Notes under the pieces: model-generated
Told to the model about the DNA's origin: nothing
Databases searched by the model: none
The model's input: the letters and a program-made list of their open reading frames with translations, nothing else
Assembly (NCBI GenBank): GCA_014529385.2
Contig: CM043945.1
Span: forward strand, 148,353,241 to 148,417,240
DNA: 64,000 nucleotides
Direction: 5' to 3'
From: Adiantum capillus-veneris
Taxonomy: Eukaryota > Streptophyta > Polypodiopsida > Polypodiales > Pteridaceae
Made by a program: the position numbers and the translations under genes
Part shown: positions 33,475 to 45,021 of the stretch, piece by piece
Numbering within the stretch: the stretch's first letter is position 1
Layout: every line of letters starts with the position of its first letter

Positions 33475-34870
33475 TACAACATAAATCTTTTCCATGCATT
33501 GACTCTGTATGCATAATAGGGCTACATTACAAGGCCTGCATAGGCACCAGTTTTAATAGCCCAAGCACAACACATACCCTTGGTAATACCCTTTTGCCAA
33601 AGGAGGACTCCAAATAGGAAGGGGGGAGGCCTTCTAAATGCGGACCTAGTATTATGAATATTAGAGGGCAATGTTTTGTGATTTCTATTGAATTTTTGTG
33701 TTTGATTGTGATGATTTTTTTACCAAAATCAGAGTATATGCCCTCATAATAGCATTACAAGAGCAGTATGGGGACAAAATCAATATATGAGCCCCTAGGG
33801 ACATTGTACAATGTACATAGCATTTAGAGTTCTATTAGAATGATTTTGATTTTTTTTAAGTTGATTTTTGGTTTTATTTTGTTATTTTTTAGATTTCTTT
33901 TGAAAAAAAAGAAGCAAGAAAAAACCATAAGCCAGATGAAGAAAGACTAAACAGTTGTCGCGTAGTAAAAAGAGAAGAAGACCCAAGAAAATGACGACAC
34001 TTCGCGAAGCATGTCTAAAATGCCATACACACAAGGCTAGAATGTTAGAGGTAAGAAAGAATGTTGATCAGCCTTCGACAACAACCTGAGGCCCAAAATG
34101 ATTGGGAATGGTCATAAAAATCCGAGATGGAGTACAAGGACAAAGAAAGTTGGTGATGCGACTAAACGCAAGCACCCATCAAGTGTAAAGTTGTCATCAG
34201 ACACTTCACAACGACAAGGCCGTAAACAGGAAGTAGATCTTTATATTGTATTCTTCATCTTGTATGTGACTTAATGAAGCCTAACAAACAAAAGGGACTA
34301 ATAGTACTGACAAGAACAAAAGCGTGGCAAAAATGACAATTCAATCATCTATCGTAATAGATGTCTAGAAGAGAAACTAGGACTCAAGCCAAATTCAAGT
34401 CCCAATCAGGCCATACTTTTCAGGAGGCTTTGCACAGAGAGTACAAGCTAAGGGTTTCACCCATTAAAAAAAAAAAAACTAGCTAGCCACAAGATGTAAT
34501 TTTTTCAAATATGAAGCCATGATAACCATCTACATACCTTGTAAATCATGTATATGAATTTTGGGGACAAATGGATGATGATAGCTCATAGATGGTCATC
34601 TATCACGAATGATGTCAGATAAAGTTCTTTTGATGCAAGCTACTAACTTGGGGAATTAATTGGGATTTGTCGGCCTTTAATTAAGTCATGTATCAAGTAA
34701 AGGCAATATAATGATTTACACAGCTAACAAAAGCTAACAATGGCAAATGCGTCTTTGATCACCTTGATGCAGGAACAAAGGATTCACCAATGAAGTAGAG
34801 AAAACACAAAAGTAATTAGAGGATTCACCAAGGATTCACCAATGAAGTAGAGCAAACACAAAAGTAATTA
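33475..34870 (+). other. Family A non-coding internal region, after insert E
   Basis: Collinear with 60890-62250 on the minus strand over its whole length, with many substitutions and small gaps. No open frame of note. A ~52-bp tandem duplication (AAGGATTCACCAATGAAGTAG at 34778 and 34830) lies just before the helicase fragment. Confidence 0.65.
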
Positions 34871-34875
34871 GAGGA

Positions 34876-35445
34876 TCTCAAAAGCTTGTCCCTAATGAAG
34901 CGAATCGAATGATGGACATGGGTCTTAAACCAGAAATCAGAAAAGTTATCTCCTAGCTTTGGCCTGATAGACAAACTTTGCATTGGAGTGCAACTTGGCC
35001 TAAAGAAGTTGAAGGTTTAGCAGAAAATTTTTGCAGAATCCTTACAAAGTTGTCATTGGCTTACTTGAAGATCTCAAAGAAAATCACTCAATTCTACAGA
35101 TTGTAGAAGTTGCTTCTAAGAATCACAAATGCTCAGAATTGACAGATTCATTGGAGAAAGTGATGGATGGAGCTTTCTCTATCGATGATGATAAGAGTCA
35201 AGTTGAACGAGATTGGGTTCTTTCTGAATTTAGATATGGGAAGAGACCCATAATGATAGAAACAGATGCTGCATCCAAGCATAGATTTTAAGGACAAAAA
35301 TTTTGTCATCAGTTATGATTTTCTTGAATCATGTGATGATTATGTACATCGGATTGATGAACATGACGAACTCGTGCAAAGACTACAACCAATACTTTCT
35401 TTACATCAGCAAAACGACATCAAAGACCGCACTAACATCGACAAC
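34876..35445 (+). pseudogene. Captured DEAD-box RNA helicase fragment (family A copy 1)
   Basis: Frames joined by eye read LVPNEANRMMDMGLKPEIRK, where the DEAD motif has become NEAN. Then come [20 protein letters not shown] (motif III SAT kept) and, after a frameshift near 35025, [19 protein letters not shown], then [28 protein letters not shown] (motif V region), FVISYDFLESCDDYVHRID (motif VI region, Arg fingers lost) and the end of the second RecA domain. This is the order in plant p68/DBP2-type helicases (DRH1, RH14, RH20 group), which unwind RNA in the nucleus. About 30 residues holding motif IV are deleted, and everything before motif II is absent. There are no introns, so it came from an mRNA. 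It lies in sense direction just before the purine tract. Dead as an enzyme. Confidence 0.85.
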
Positions 35446-35470
35446 CAGGTCATGTTAGGGACGACATGAA

Positions 35471-35485
35471 TGTGGAGGGGGGGAG
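35471..35485 (+). other. Polypurine tract of family A copy 1
   Basis: TGTGGAGGGGGGGAG directly precedes the 3' LTR. The second copy has GTGGAGGGAGGGAA in the same place (minus strand). Confidence 0.85.
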
Positions 35486-35783
35486 TGTTGACGGCTAGGT
35501 CAACAACACGACATAACTCAACAAAGCTTTATTCTCTGAGAGTTATGGAATGCTGGTGATTATGGTCATAAACATCATTTGTAATAAGTAGATAGTCTAG
35601 CTACAGAAGCCGGGGTACAATGGCACTTACAAATTGTAGATACCAAGCCATTTGATCCCTCAAACTCTATTTTAGGTTTAACCTAAGGTGACCTTAGTAT
35701 ATAAGGTACCTAGGTCATTTTTTAAAGAGAAATTTTATCATAATCTAAGTTTTAAGCTGCCGTCAACAACTGTGTGTAAAAGA

Positions 35784-35841
<58 letters not shown>

Positions 35842-36473
35842 CATCTTGATGCTACTCCCCACTCGTTCATCACATTGGAGATCCGACTGCACCATTGTGC
35901 TAGCCTCGGCAAGAGCTACGCGACAACGCCAAGCATTCCTCACGGAACAGAGCATACACACTCGCGTATCTATGAGCTATTTGCAATTGTAAGTATATCA
36001 AATGATGTCTATTTTTTGCCTGCAACCAAGTACTCATTAGAATCGTAGCGACATAAGCTACGCATAGGTACTCATAAACTTCAGTTTCAGGCACTTTTAG
36101 AATTCGGCTCTATTTTTATACGCGTTTTTTGTAGATTTATTTAGAGCTAGGATTTTGAGTGTAGAGGCTTAGGGACAGGGGTATCCTAGTGAGGGGATGG
36201 TGTTCCTTGATTTTCGTACGATTCTGGTATGATTTGATGGGTTTTCTTCCGTTTGTGTGTATGTGGGTATGTGGTGTAGTTGAGAGCAGTGAGACTCTAG
36301 GTTTTGGTTTAGTTGGCCTTCCAGAGTGTTGTATGTGTAGGATTGTCTCAACCTGACAAGCTAAAGAGATCTCCTCCGTGTGCCTATTGTGTTATATATG
36401 TCCTCGATTGACATTATGTTGATCTAAGTTGTGTTACAAGCACCTTATGGTGGTGTGATTTGCTCCCGCAACA
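35486..36473 (+). repeat. 3' LTR of family A copy 1
   Basis: It runs TGTTGACGG to CCCGCAACA and is followed by the target duplication AAGCT. A TATA box in the same context as in the 5' LTR lies near 35698-35705. A (GA)n run of about 26 units (35787-35838) is present where the 5' LTR has only a few. Confidence 0.88.
35787..35838. repeat. (GA)n microsatellite in family A copy 1 3' LTR
   Basis: About 26 units, against a handful in the 5' LTR of the same element. Confidence 0.95.
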
Positions 36474-36478
36474 AAGCT
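36474..36478. repeat. Target-site duplication AAGCT, right (family A copy 1)
   Basis: Partner of 8336-8340. Confidence 0.85.
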
Positions 36479-39000
36479 TTTTGTTTCATCAATGGAAGGG
36501 CTTTCATTTTGTTGTCAAAGTTTTTTCCACTTCATTTGGTTTGATCATTAACAGTGCCACTAATTCCTATACTTTGATCTCATATAGCATATACTCTTTG
36601 AATGTGAGCATGTTTGCATGCCATCTATCGATTTCTTTAGCTCATCCTCGGAATCTGTATGTTTTATATCCTCTTCAAAGTTGTGGAGATATCCCCTGGA
36701 TTATGTTCTTGGTATGTCCATTGGGGGTAGATATGTACTCTCAAATTGAAGCATCTACTATGTTTGTGTGGTAGGCACAATAGAGCACTGCTTTGCAAAG
36801 TCTCTAGCTTACAAGTCTCTAGTGTGACTCTTTGCTTGGCTGGTCAAATTTGTCCTTGCTTTTGCTAGTTGTTCTCGGAGCTCCTTGATTTTTTGCTCCC
36901 TTTCTTTCATGGTTTCTATTGGCCTAGCCATAAGCATCTGTCTTTGTAGCTTTTCTTGGGCAAGCTCTGCTTCAGTGCTTTAAATTTTTCTGCATTGGCC
37001 ATCGGAGTTTGAGATGTGGAGGTGGGTGCGGGTACTTCTTGGAGTTATTGGAGGGTAGAGAGCATGTTCTTTACTACATCGTATGACTCACATAATTTTG
37101 AATATTTCCTTGATCTCCCTCCAAATTTTCTTTCAATGCTTGATGTTGCACTTGTATCTTCAAACTAGCTTCAACTTGCTTATCTAGATCAGTAAAGATA
37201 CATCCACATCCGCTAGAGTAAGTTGGAGTTTCTCTTTCTCTTTTAACAGGTAATTGACTTGTTGACGGATCCACTCAACATTAGAAAGTGGATGGGGTCT
37301 AGGAGGGCCTCTTTATTTGCCATGAGATTATGGAGGCGATTAACATTTTGACAATTAGATGCATGCCATGTGTGCAAGAATGGTGGGTGTGTAAGAGAGG
37401 TGTAAGAGTGGTCAAAGGATGAATTTTCCCTTCCCAAAAAGTGGGTGCACAAATTTTTTAGCCTTCCATAACTCCTACATATGATTGATCTCCAATTTGA
37501 ATGGAGATTAGATATGTAATCTACTCGCCAAGATCAAGCCGTACATATGTTACATGATATGGTTTTTCTTGCTAGATTTTAAATTTCATTTTGGGGGAAA
37601 CTTTAAATTCAAATAAAATAGCCATTTTGCCTATTTCAAAAGCCATCCTTTCATTGCTTTCTTAATACTAGAAGTTTGACACCCTTAAGTTTCCAAATAA
37701 AGAGGCCCTCCTAGATCCCATTCTCTTCCTAATGTCTCTGTGATGTATGTATTAGCTTTAGCTTTGGCATCCTTTATATCTAGCTCTCAAAATTTGAAAT
37801 TTCTCTTTGGCATCTAAATTACAATCTAATTATTTCAAGATGATCTGCTAGATCAAACTCTTAAGGTAGCTTGTCTACTGCCACAACCTCTGCTCTTGAG
37901 AGAGGTAGTACCTCTCTCAAGAGCAGAGGTAGTACCTCTCGTTGGACTTGGTGTTCCTATTTTTGTGAGCTCTTAGGGACTTATTCCTTCTTGGTCTGAT
38001 CTTTTGTATGTTGTGGTTTAGGGGGTCTCTGTTCTTCATCTTGCTTGCTTTGATTTTCTTTAATAGTTTACTTTTCTTGTTCATATTTTTTGTTTGCTTC
38101 TTGGTCTTCTTTCTTATCTTGATCTTTATTAGTAGGAGGAGTTGGCAGTTTGGGTGAGACTTGCTATTTTGTCTATCTCTGATCTCCTCTCCTCTTGCTG
38201 AGTTGTGGTAGTTATGTCTTTAAGAGAATCTCTATACCTAGATTGATGCCTCCTTGGTGAGCCCAATGGAGACTCCAACTCCATCATCTTTTGTCTCTTG
38301 GAATCTTCTTCTTCCCTTTGATCAAATTTCCTTTTCAATACTTCATGGATCTTTTGTCTGAATGTGCCTGCCAATTTTGCTTCAGCAATTGCTTTCTAAC
38401 ATTTCTATTGTTTGATCTTTTCAACCCATTCTTGCCTAATTTTCTCGAGACTTCTACCAATCTAACATCATCTTCCTTGTCTTCAGAGGGAGCTTTCTCT
38501 ACCTTCTTCTTTTTGGTGGCTAGCTTGGCTCTAGACTTGAATTTTAAAGGAATGGTGATGTATTTCTCCTCTTCAGTAGATTAAATTTCTGAAGGGTGTC
38601 ATGTTTTTTTCCTTGGATCTCTCCACTTAGCTCAAAATCTAGCTCCGTGGCCTCACTATCCGGTGTCTTGGCCCTAGAGCACTATCCTCTGCTTCTTCTT
38701 TTTGTGTGTGTGGTGGATGAGCTTCCCACAAGTCTTATTGCATGCTTTCCTTTGTGTAATAAATTCAATTGTGATTTTGCTTTTAGTAGCTCATCTATCA
38801 TGCAGGATGCCTGATATGCAATTTGGATTAGCATGGGACTTGCATTCATGTATGCTTTACTACGGTCACTGTCCTCCAATTTTTCTTTGACTATGTTCTC
38901 TCGTTTATAGTTTCCTAGATTGCATCTGATGACTCACCCACTTCCATTACCACAACAATATCTTGGTGTACCTTGGAGGGTAGCTTCACTACTGTATTGT
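36479..39000 (-). pseudogene. Remnant D, upstream part: unidentified coding-like sequence
   Basis: The minus strand carries a string of charged, Lys/Glu/Gln-rich fragments (for example KRKFDQREEEDSKRQK near 38300 and YSSGCGCIFTDLDKQVEAS near 37200), with many stops. The frame at its left end (MKQKA) joins the frame at 8335 across family A. It contains a short inverted repeat near 37890-37940 (AGAGAGGTAGTACCTCTC). I cannot name the protein. It is probably an old retroelement gene, older than family A. Confidence 0.4.
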
Positions 39001-39520
39001 ATCATGCTCATCAGCTTGTTGGCTCCCTAAAAGTTGGTGCCCCAAGGTGGTAGTCTAAAAAATCCATTCAACCGTAGGTCTCTTGTACTCTCCAATACCT
39101 ATGGAAAATGGTGGTCTTCAACTTTTTCCCATATATTGTCTAAAACTTTCTAATGAACACATTTGCTGGTATCTGTGCTAGCTCCGCGTCTATGACATGG
39201 ACTTTTTCATTGAAGGAGATGTTAACAATTCTGTATGGAGCGGCTTTCCATTCCTTCTAAGCATTTTGAGGAGGCATCTTCCTACCAAAAAGTCAAATTT
39301 TTGGTTGAGAAGTTGTCAAAAAGTCAAAATAATGCAAACTTGACCATAAAAGAAGATTAATTTGATCAAAATAGATTCAAATTTGACCAAAATTCACCAA
39401 TGTGACTAGGACAACTATATGCACTATGTCATGGTGTTACAGGTCCATTTTAGGTCAAACGTACATACATCATTATCCATGTTGGAACAAGATCTATTTC
39501 ACCATATAATTTAGCATGTT

Positions 39521-39664
39521 ATGGGGATGCTATGGTTGAAAACTTTTGTGGTTTGAATCTCTGCTTGTGGTCTAAGACAAAACTTGTAGTTTATGAGGAT
39601 GCTATGGTTGAAAACTTTTGTGGTTTGAATCTCTGCTTGTGGTCAAAGACAAAATTTGGATTTT
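39521..39664. repeat. 72-bp tandem pair
   Basis: Two nearly identical units starting GATGCTATGGTTGAAAACTT near 39526 and 39598. Confidence 0.85.
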
Positions 39665-40299
39665 TTTTATAGAATTAATTTTGGTACGTTTACTAGGGTT
39701 TTGATCACCAAATGACTTGAAACTTTAAGGTTAGGATTTTTTTAGCACTTGAAACCTGATGGCTAGGGTTTGGTCTAGAGATATGGAAAAGGAACATCGA
39801 TCATGATTTGCTACATCTAGAGGGGGATTTAACACTTGAGAGTTTTTCATTTCAAGTTTTTTTGACAATTTCATCAAACTTTTGAGTTTTTTTAACCAAA
39901 CATGTGTCATAGCATAAAGTATCTAACTAATGTAATTTTCAATCATCATAAGACTCCATATATGTGTGGTTGGCGGAGAGAGAAAGTATAAATTCTAGAG
40001 AGATATTATCTATGTGTGTTACCATTGGAAGAAGATATTATAAACCCTAGAGAGAGAGAATGACTTCTTTCTATAATCTTTAGAGAGACAAAGTAAAATT
40101 CTAGAGTTGTATATCACTATGCACACCAATTCGAAGATTATATAACTTCAGACTAGCCAAAAAAACCCTAAACCTTGACTACATTGGTAAACTATCAAAA
40201 TTTCGACAACATAACAGCGTGACAATGCAAATAAAAAGAATCCCCATTCCACAACTCATGCGTGTATATATATGAGTGTGTGTGTGTGTGTGTGAACAC

Positions 40300-40560
40300 A
40301 AGTGTATATGTTGATAGAAGTGTTTAATATATATATTTTTCTGTAAGTGTTTAATATATTTGTTTTTATAAGTGTTTATATATATTTTGTAAGTGTTTAA
40401 TATATATATCTTATTCTATAAGTGTTAAATTATTTGAATATATAATTATTATATGTTCAATTTGCTTAATTATATACTCGTTATAAGTGTTTATTGTATA
40501 TATTTCATAAATATAATACATGTTTAGTGATTTAATGTATATATTTAATAAATATAATAC
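40300..40560. repeat. AT-rich degenerate tandem cluster
   Basis: AAGTGTTTAATATATAT-like words recur about seven times at irregular 30-50-bp spacing, next to (GT)n tracts. Confidence 0.65.
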
Positions 40561-40670
40561 ACGTAAAGTGAAATGAAAGTGGAATGAAGTGAAGTGAAAG
40601 TGAAGGAGCTTGTTTTTCCGTGGTGAAGAAGAAGGAGTAGAAGAAGAAGAGAAGGTATTCATGGGTGTGT

Positions 40671-40709
<39 letters not shown>

Positions 40710-41059
40710 AGTTATTTACTTATATTACCCACAAACGAACATATACATGTTCAAAGACCAAGGTATCCAGATAAATATAAGTTTTATTATACAAAACAAA
40801 CTTAGCATTAGCCTGATTTTGTACGAATGAATAACATCAGGTTGGTACAGACCCCATCCAAAAGGAAGAAGCTCCTTTCACAAACTTCAAACCAGCTGCT
40901 GCTGCCAATCTTCCAAAAATTAAAGCATCAAAAAAGATGAACCAAAGAGAGTAGCCCTCACTTGCACCCATAGAAACAACACAACATTTTGTTAGCATTG
41001 GCTCTGTATGCAGGTGATGCATGGGCATCCTAGTTGTTATCCATGTCACAAAGGTACAA

Positions 41060-42600
41060 CTTTTTTGTGCAAGTAACCTTATAATTGAAATATAAATCTC
41101 AAGAAACTTTGGAAGTCAATTAGACCATTATAAACAAACTTTTAACAGTCTTATATACTACTACTGGTACTGGTACCAGTATCAAATTTTCAGTGCTAGT
41201 ACTGGTACTAGTAGTACTGGTACTGCTATCCTAGTAAATTGGTACACTAGCTATTATTCATTTCACATTGGTACACCTTTTTGTGTAAGTAAAATTACAA
41301 TTGAAAGAGAAATTTCAAGAGACTTTGGCAGTCAATTACATCATTTTAAACAAACTTTTTACAGTCTAATACACTGTACTAGTACTGATACCAGTCTCAT
41401 ATTTTCAGTGCCAGCACTGGTACTGGTAGTACTAGTACTGCTATCTTGCTATCTTTGTAAATTGGTAGTACAGTAGCTGTTATCCATTTCACACAGGTAC
41501 ACCTTTTTGTGTAAGTAACCTTATAATTGAAAGAGAAATTTCAAGAGAGTTTGGTAGACAATTACATCATTTTAAACAAAAAAATTACAATTTGATACAC
41601 TGGTACCAGTCTCAGATTTTCAATGTCAATACTAGTACTGGTAGTACTGGTATTGCTATCATGCTATCTTGGTAAATTGGTACACTAGTTGTTATCTATT
41701 TCACATAGGTACACCTTTTTGTGTAAGTAACCTTATAATTGAAAGAGAAATGTCAAGTGACTTTGGTTGACAAGTATATCATTTTAAGCAAACTTACTAT
41801 AGTCTGATACACTATAATGGTACTGGTATTGGTACTGGTAGTACTGGTATTGCTATCTTGCTATCCTAGTAAATTGGCACACTAGCTGTTATTCATTTTA
41901 AACAAACTTTTTATAGTCCGATATACTAGTACTGGTACTGGTACCAGTCTCAAATTTTTTGTGCCAGTACTGGTACTGCTATCTTGCAATCCTGGTCAAC
42001 TAGTATACTAGTACTGGTACTAGTCTCAGACTCTTAGTGCTAGTACTGGTACTCTTGTATATTGGTACTGATACAGGTCTCGTATATTGGTACTGGTACT
42101 AGTACCGGTATCAATCAGTGCTAGTACTAGTACTATTAGTACCGGTACTAATAGGCTGTTGGTACTGGTGCTGAAATTACAACACTTGTAAATTGGTATA
42201 CCAACTGGCATACTTAGTATTGGTATACTGGTACTGGAAATAGTATTAGTCTCAGATTTTCACTGCCAGTACTGGTACTTGTATTACTGATACTGATAGT
42301 ACTGCTATCTTGGTAAATTGGTATACTAGCTATTATCGATTTCACATAGGTACACCTTTTTGTGTAAGTGACCTTATAATTGAAAGCAAAATTTCAAGAG
42401 ACTTTGGTAGCCAATTATATCATTTTAAACAAACTTTTTATAGTTTAATACACTTGTATTCGTGCCAGAAGTACTGGTACTGGTAGTATTGGTACTACTA
42501 TCCTACAATCCTGGTCAACTGGTATACTAAGCTGATACTAGTCTCAGACTCTCAGCGCTAGTACTGGTACTGACAGTACTGGTATTGATACTGCTACACG
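41060..42600. repeat. Satellite of ~215-bp units rich in TACTGGTACC palindromes
   Basis: Each unit has a conserved block (GTGTAAGTAACCTTATAATT, later CAATTACATCATTTTAAAC) followed by a run of GGTACTGGTACCAGTACTAG-like words. Unit starts are near 41067, 41283, 41509, 41721 and 42362 (spacings 216, 226, 212, then 641, about three units with degenerate blocks). The GGTACC/ACTAGT words are self-complementary, so each unit could fold. No coding content. Confidence 0.85.
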
Positions 42601-42641
42601 TCTATATTGTTATAATGCTATACTGGGTTATTGGCAAACTG

Positions 42642-42778
42642 CTTTCTAGACATTGTTTATGTCGAGAATACCAAAAAGGTGTATAAACTAGTTTCCAGAC
42701 ATTGTTTATGTCAAGAATACCAAAAAGGTGTATAAGCTGGTTTCCAGACATTGTTTATGTCGAGAATACCAAAAAGGG
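42642..42778. repeat. 49-bp tandem repeat, three units
   Basis: AGACATTGTTTATGTCGAGA begins at 42648, 42697 and 42746. The units are nearly identical. A (GT)n run follows directly (42779-42802). Confidence 0.9.
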
Positions 42779-42878
42779 GTGTGTGTGTGTGTGTGTGTGT
42801 GTAAAGTCTTGCATCAAACGGCTATTTCCGTGTGCGTCTGTGTGTGCACGCACACGTGTAGGTCCGCCATAGGAGCTT

Positions 42879-42998
42879 CCAATGGAGCCCCAAATGGATC
42901 TCCCCCATGCCTTGAAAGGCACGGTGAGAAATCAACGCACCCGCTGCCTTCTCACCATGCCTCTCAAGGCATGGGGGAGCGCCAATGGAGCCCCATTG
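42879..42998. mobile_element. Foldback (MITE-like) element, copy 1
   Basis: The left arm at 42898-42929 (CTCCCCCATGCCTTGAAAGG... GTGAGA) pairs with the right arm at about 42949-42980 (TCTCACCATGCC... GCATGGGGGAG). The loop is short and GC-rich. A related element lies at 43735-43913 in the opposite sense. No protein. A hairpin RNA from it could feed small-RNA production. Confidence 0.65.
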
Positions 42999-43734
42999 TG
43001 GTTTTATGTCTTTGTTACATGAGCTTGAACGAATCCCATCCAAGCTCTCATGTGCCCGTACAAGCCATGCATGCAAAAAAAGTATTCCACTATCGAAGGG
43101 AGTGCTTTCGAGCTGATTGAATTTACAGTGTACAAGTATGTGCCTATGGTTTTTTTAAAAGAAAGGAGGAGGCGAATCACTTTAGATGTGATGAGTAAGG
43201 GCCATATTGAAAGTGAAAATTTGTATGAGCAAGCGTGCAAAGCAAGGGGAATCGTGCACGTGAGGATGGCAGCAACTAACAGCAAGAGGGCGGCATCGAC
43301 AACAACACATTGTGGGAGTGTTTTTTTAAATATATAGAGGTCCCATGCAGTCAACTAAACTAACAGGATGTGTTGAGTACCTCAATTTCTTTGATTTGCA
43401 TAGGGTCAAGTTCGAATCTGGCTGGAGGTCTTTTGTTGCACGCACCTGTCTGAAGAGGCGATGAACGAAACGGATCTGGGAAGATTCTGTGCAAATTATA
43501 TAATAAAATGCATGGCATGCTCCAAAATGTTTTCACCTGAAGCACATTAATAAACAAATGTTGAGGTGTAAAAGGCCACACTCTTGAGGTACTAAGGATT
43601 AAAAAGGAACTAGGCAATCTAACAATCTCCAAAACTTCGCATGCGTGATTGTTGGTATCAATTTTGGACAAAGTCCTCTCAAGTGGCAACAAACCTTATT
43701 ACTAATAAAAAAAAATTCTCTCAGAAACAGCGCT
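42999..43734. other. Stretch between the two foldback elements
   Basis: Open frames on both strands of about 90-115 codons (43004-43354, 43050-43337, 43360-43692) show no known domain and overlap one another. Nothing is assigned. Confidence 0.4.
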
Positions 43735-43913
43735 ACAATGGGGCTCCATTGGAGCTCCCCCATGCTTCAAGGCATGGTGAGAAGGCAGCGTGCGCGCTGC
43801 TTTCTCACCATCCAATGGAGCTCCCCATGCTTCAAGGCATGGTGAGAAGGCAGCGTGCGCGCTGCTTTCTCACCATGCCTTTGAAGGCATGGGGGAGATC
43901 CATTGGAGCCTCC
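43735..43913. mobile_element. Foldback (MITE-like) element, copy 2, with internal duplication
   Basis: Outer arms CTCCCCCATGCTTCAAGGCA (about 43755) and TGCCTTTGAAGGCATGGGGG (about 43875) pair. An inner segment of ~65 bp is duplicated (CATGCTTCAAGGCATGGTGA at 43761 and 43826). Each copy holds GCAGCGTGCGCGCTGC, itself a hairpin. Confidence 0.65.
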
Positions 43914-44559
43914 TAAGGTCTTCCAAAACCTAGAGCATGTGGAGCGTGCTTTTTTCCTTTTGCAACACGTTTGCCTAAAATCCTATAAGACTGCCTAGCC
44001 ACGATGGCCTGCAAGTCCACTTTTAAGCAGCATGCCATTGAAAAATCAAACAATTAGCAGGTGTTTATGGCTCAGATCCTAAGCCCACTACTAACAGCAG
44101 AAGAGGGACCAGTTGCAGGACAAACCCCCGACCTTGAAGATAATCAAGCATCAAGACGCAATTCTTAATCCTCGAAGAGACAACCGGTGAAGCAGTAACG
44201 ATAGATCGTGCAGAGATTGTCAAGGCCAACAGCCACCTCTCCACCACCGACCAAGATTGGATGCATCAGAGTGAAGCAGTCATATGCCGAGGAGCCATCG
44301 TTGATCAGCATCGAGAGCCCACAGTCGGAGAATAACGCAAGCCTTAATCACATGATCAATGATTGGTCAGATCAAGGAGAAGGTTCACAATACTACAAAA
44401 CCTTTGATTCGAAGGAAACCCCACTTTTGATGAAATGCCATTTCTGCAAACACATGGTTGGGGTAGCCCAAACCGTTACCCTAGCAGTAATGGAGCCTTT
44501 AACCCTAATAGAATTCAAAACCCTAACCCTAATTTTGTGCTTACTGCACTTGCAAGGAC
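43914..44559. other. Non-repetitive stretch without recognised gene
   Basis: An open frame (44208-44573) of 121 codons has no recognised domain. Two CCCTAA-like words near 44518-44532 are too few to be telomeric repeats. Confidence 0.4.
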
Positions 44560-45021
44560 ACCTCCATTTGTGAAGCCAACTCCATTTCTGAGTCACTACG
44601 ATTAATCCACGTTGCAGCACGATGCCAGGTTTCAGAACTCGTGACGATAATTGCAGTAGGTGCTTTGTTGACTTTAGAAAAGAAAATAAGCTCTTATGTT
44701 CATTTGACAAGAAAACGTGTCTGCAAATGGAAAAATGCATAAAAATGGAAATATGACTAGAAGAGATAAAGGTTATCATTAGCGTTACCTCATTTTGGGA
44801 CTTGTAGTCTTGGAAAAGTTGGACTTGGATCGCTTCACAATGTCAAATTCACATTGCACAAGTCACATTTCAATAGACTAGTTTCCCATGGGCCAGAATG
44901 ACGTGACGGAGCATCATTACCGCTTTGCGGTAGCTCAATCAATTACGTGTGTGTTGCTTATTATGAGCGGCTTTGCGATAGGCAGTGACTCAGAAATGGA
45001 GTTGGCTTCACAAATGGAGGT
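44560..45021. repeat. 38-bp perfect inverted repeat around a ~386-bp spacer
   Basis: 44560-44597 (ACCTCCATTTGTGAAGCCAA...) is the exact reverse complement of 44984-45021. Part of the right arm (GGCTTCACAAATGGAGGT) is repeated at 45031-45048. The spacer shows no known gene. Confidence 0.85.

Larger units (their letters stand above)
39001..41059. other. AT-rich stretch with short tandem repeats
   Basis: A 72-bp tandem pair lies at about 39521-39664 (GATGCTATGGTTGAAAACTT twice). 40276-40294 and 40673-40707 are (GT)n. 40300-40560 is a cluster of degenerate AAGTGTTTAATATATAT units. No gene is seen. Confidence 0.6.

Noticed and set aside
31658-33475. 9-bp duplication ACATCTTGT as a Mutator-type target duplication around E
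   Set aside because: A TG...CA insert with a 5-bp TCTTG duplication explains it equally, and no terminal inverted repeats were seen.
41060-42600. Possible CRISPR-like array because of regular blocks and variable spacers
   Set aside because: The spacers are one repeated word, not unique sequences, and the surroundings are plant nuclear DNA.
43004-43692. Overlapping open frames of 95-116 codons on both strands between the foldback elements
   Set aside because: No recognisable domain, no codon or splice evidence, and they conflict with one another.
44515-44535. CCCTAA-like words suggesting an interstitial telomere
   Set aside because: Only two or three imperfect units; plant telomeres have CCCTAAA in long arrays.
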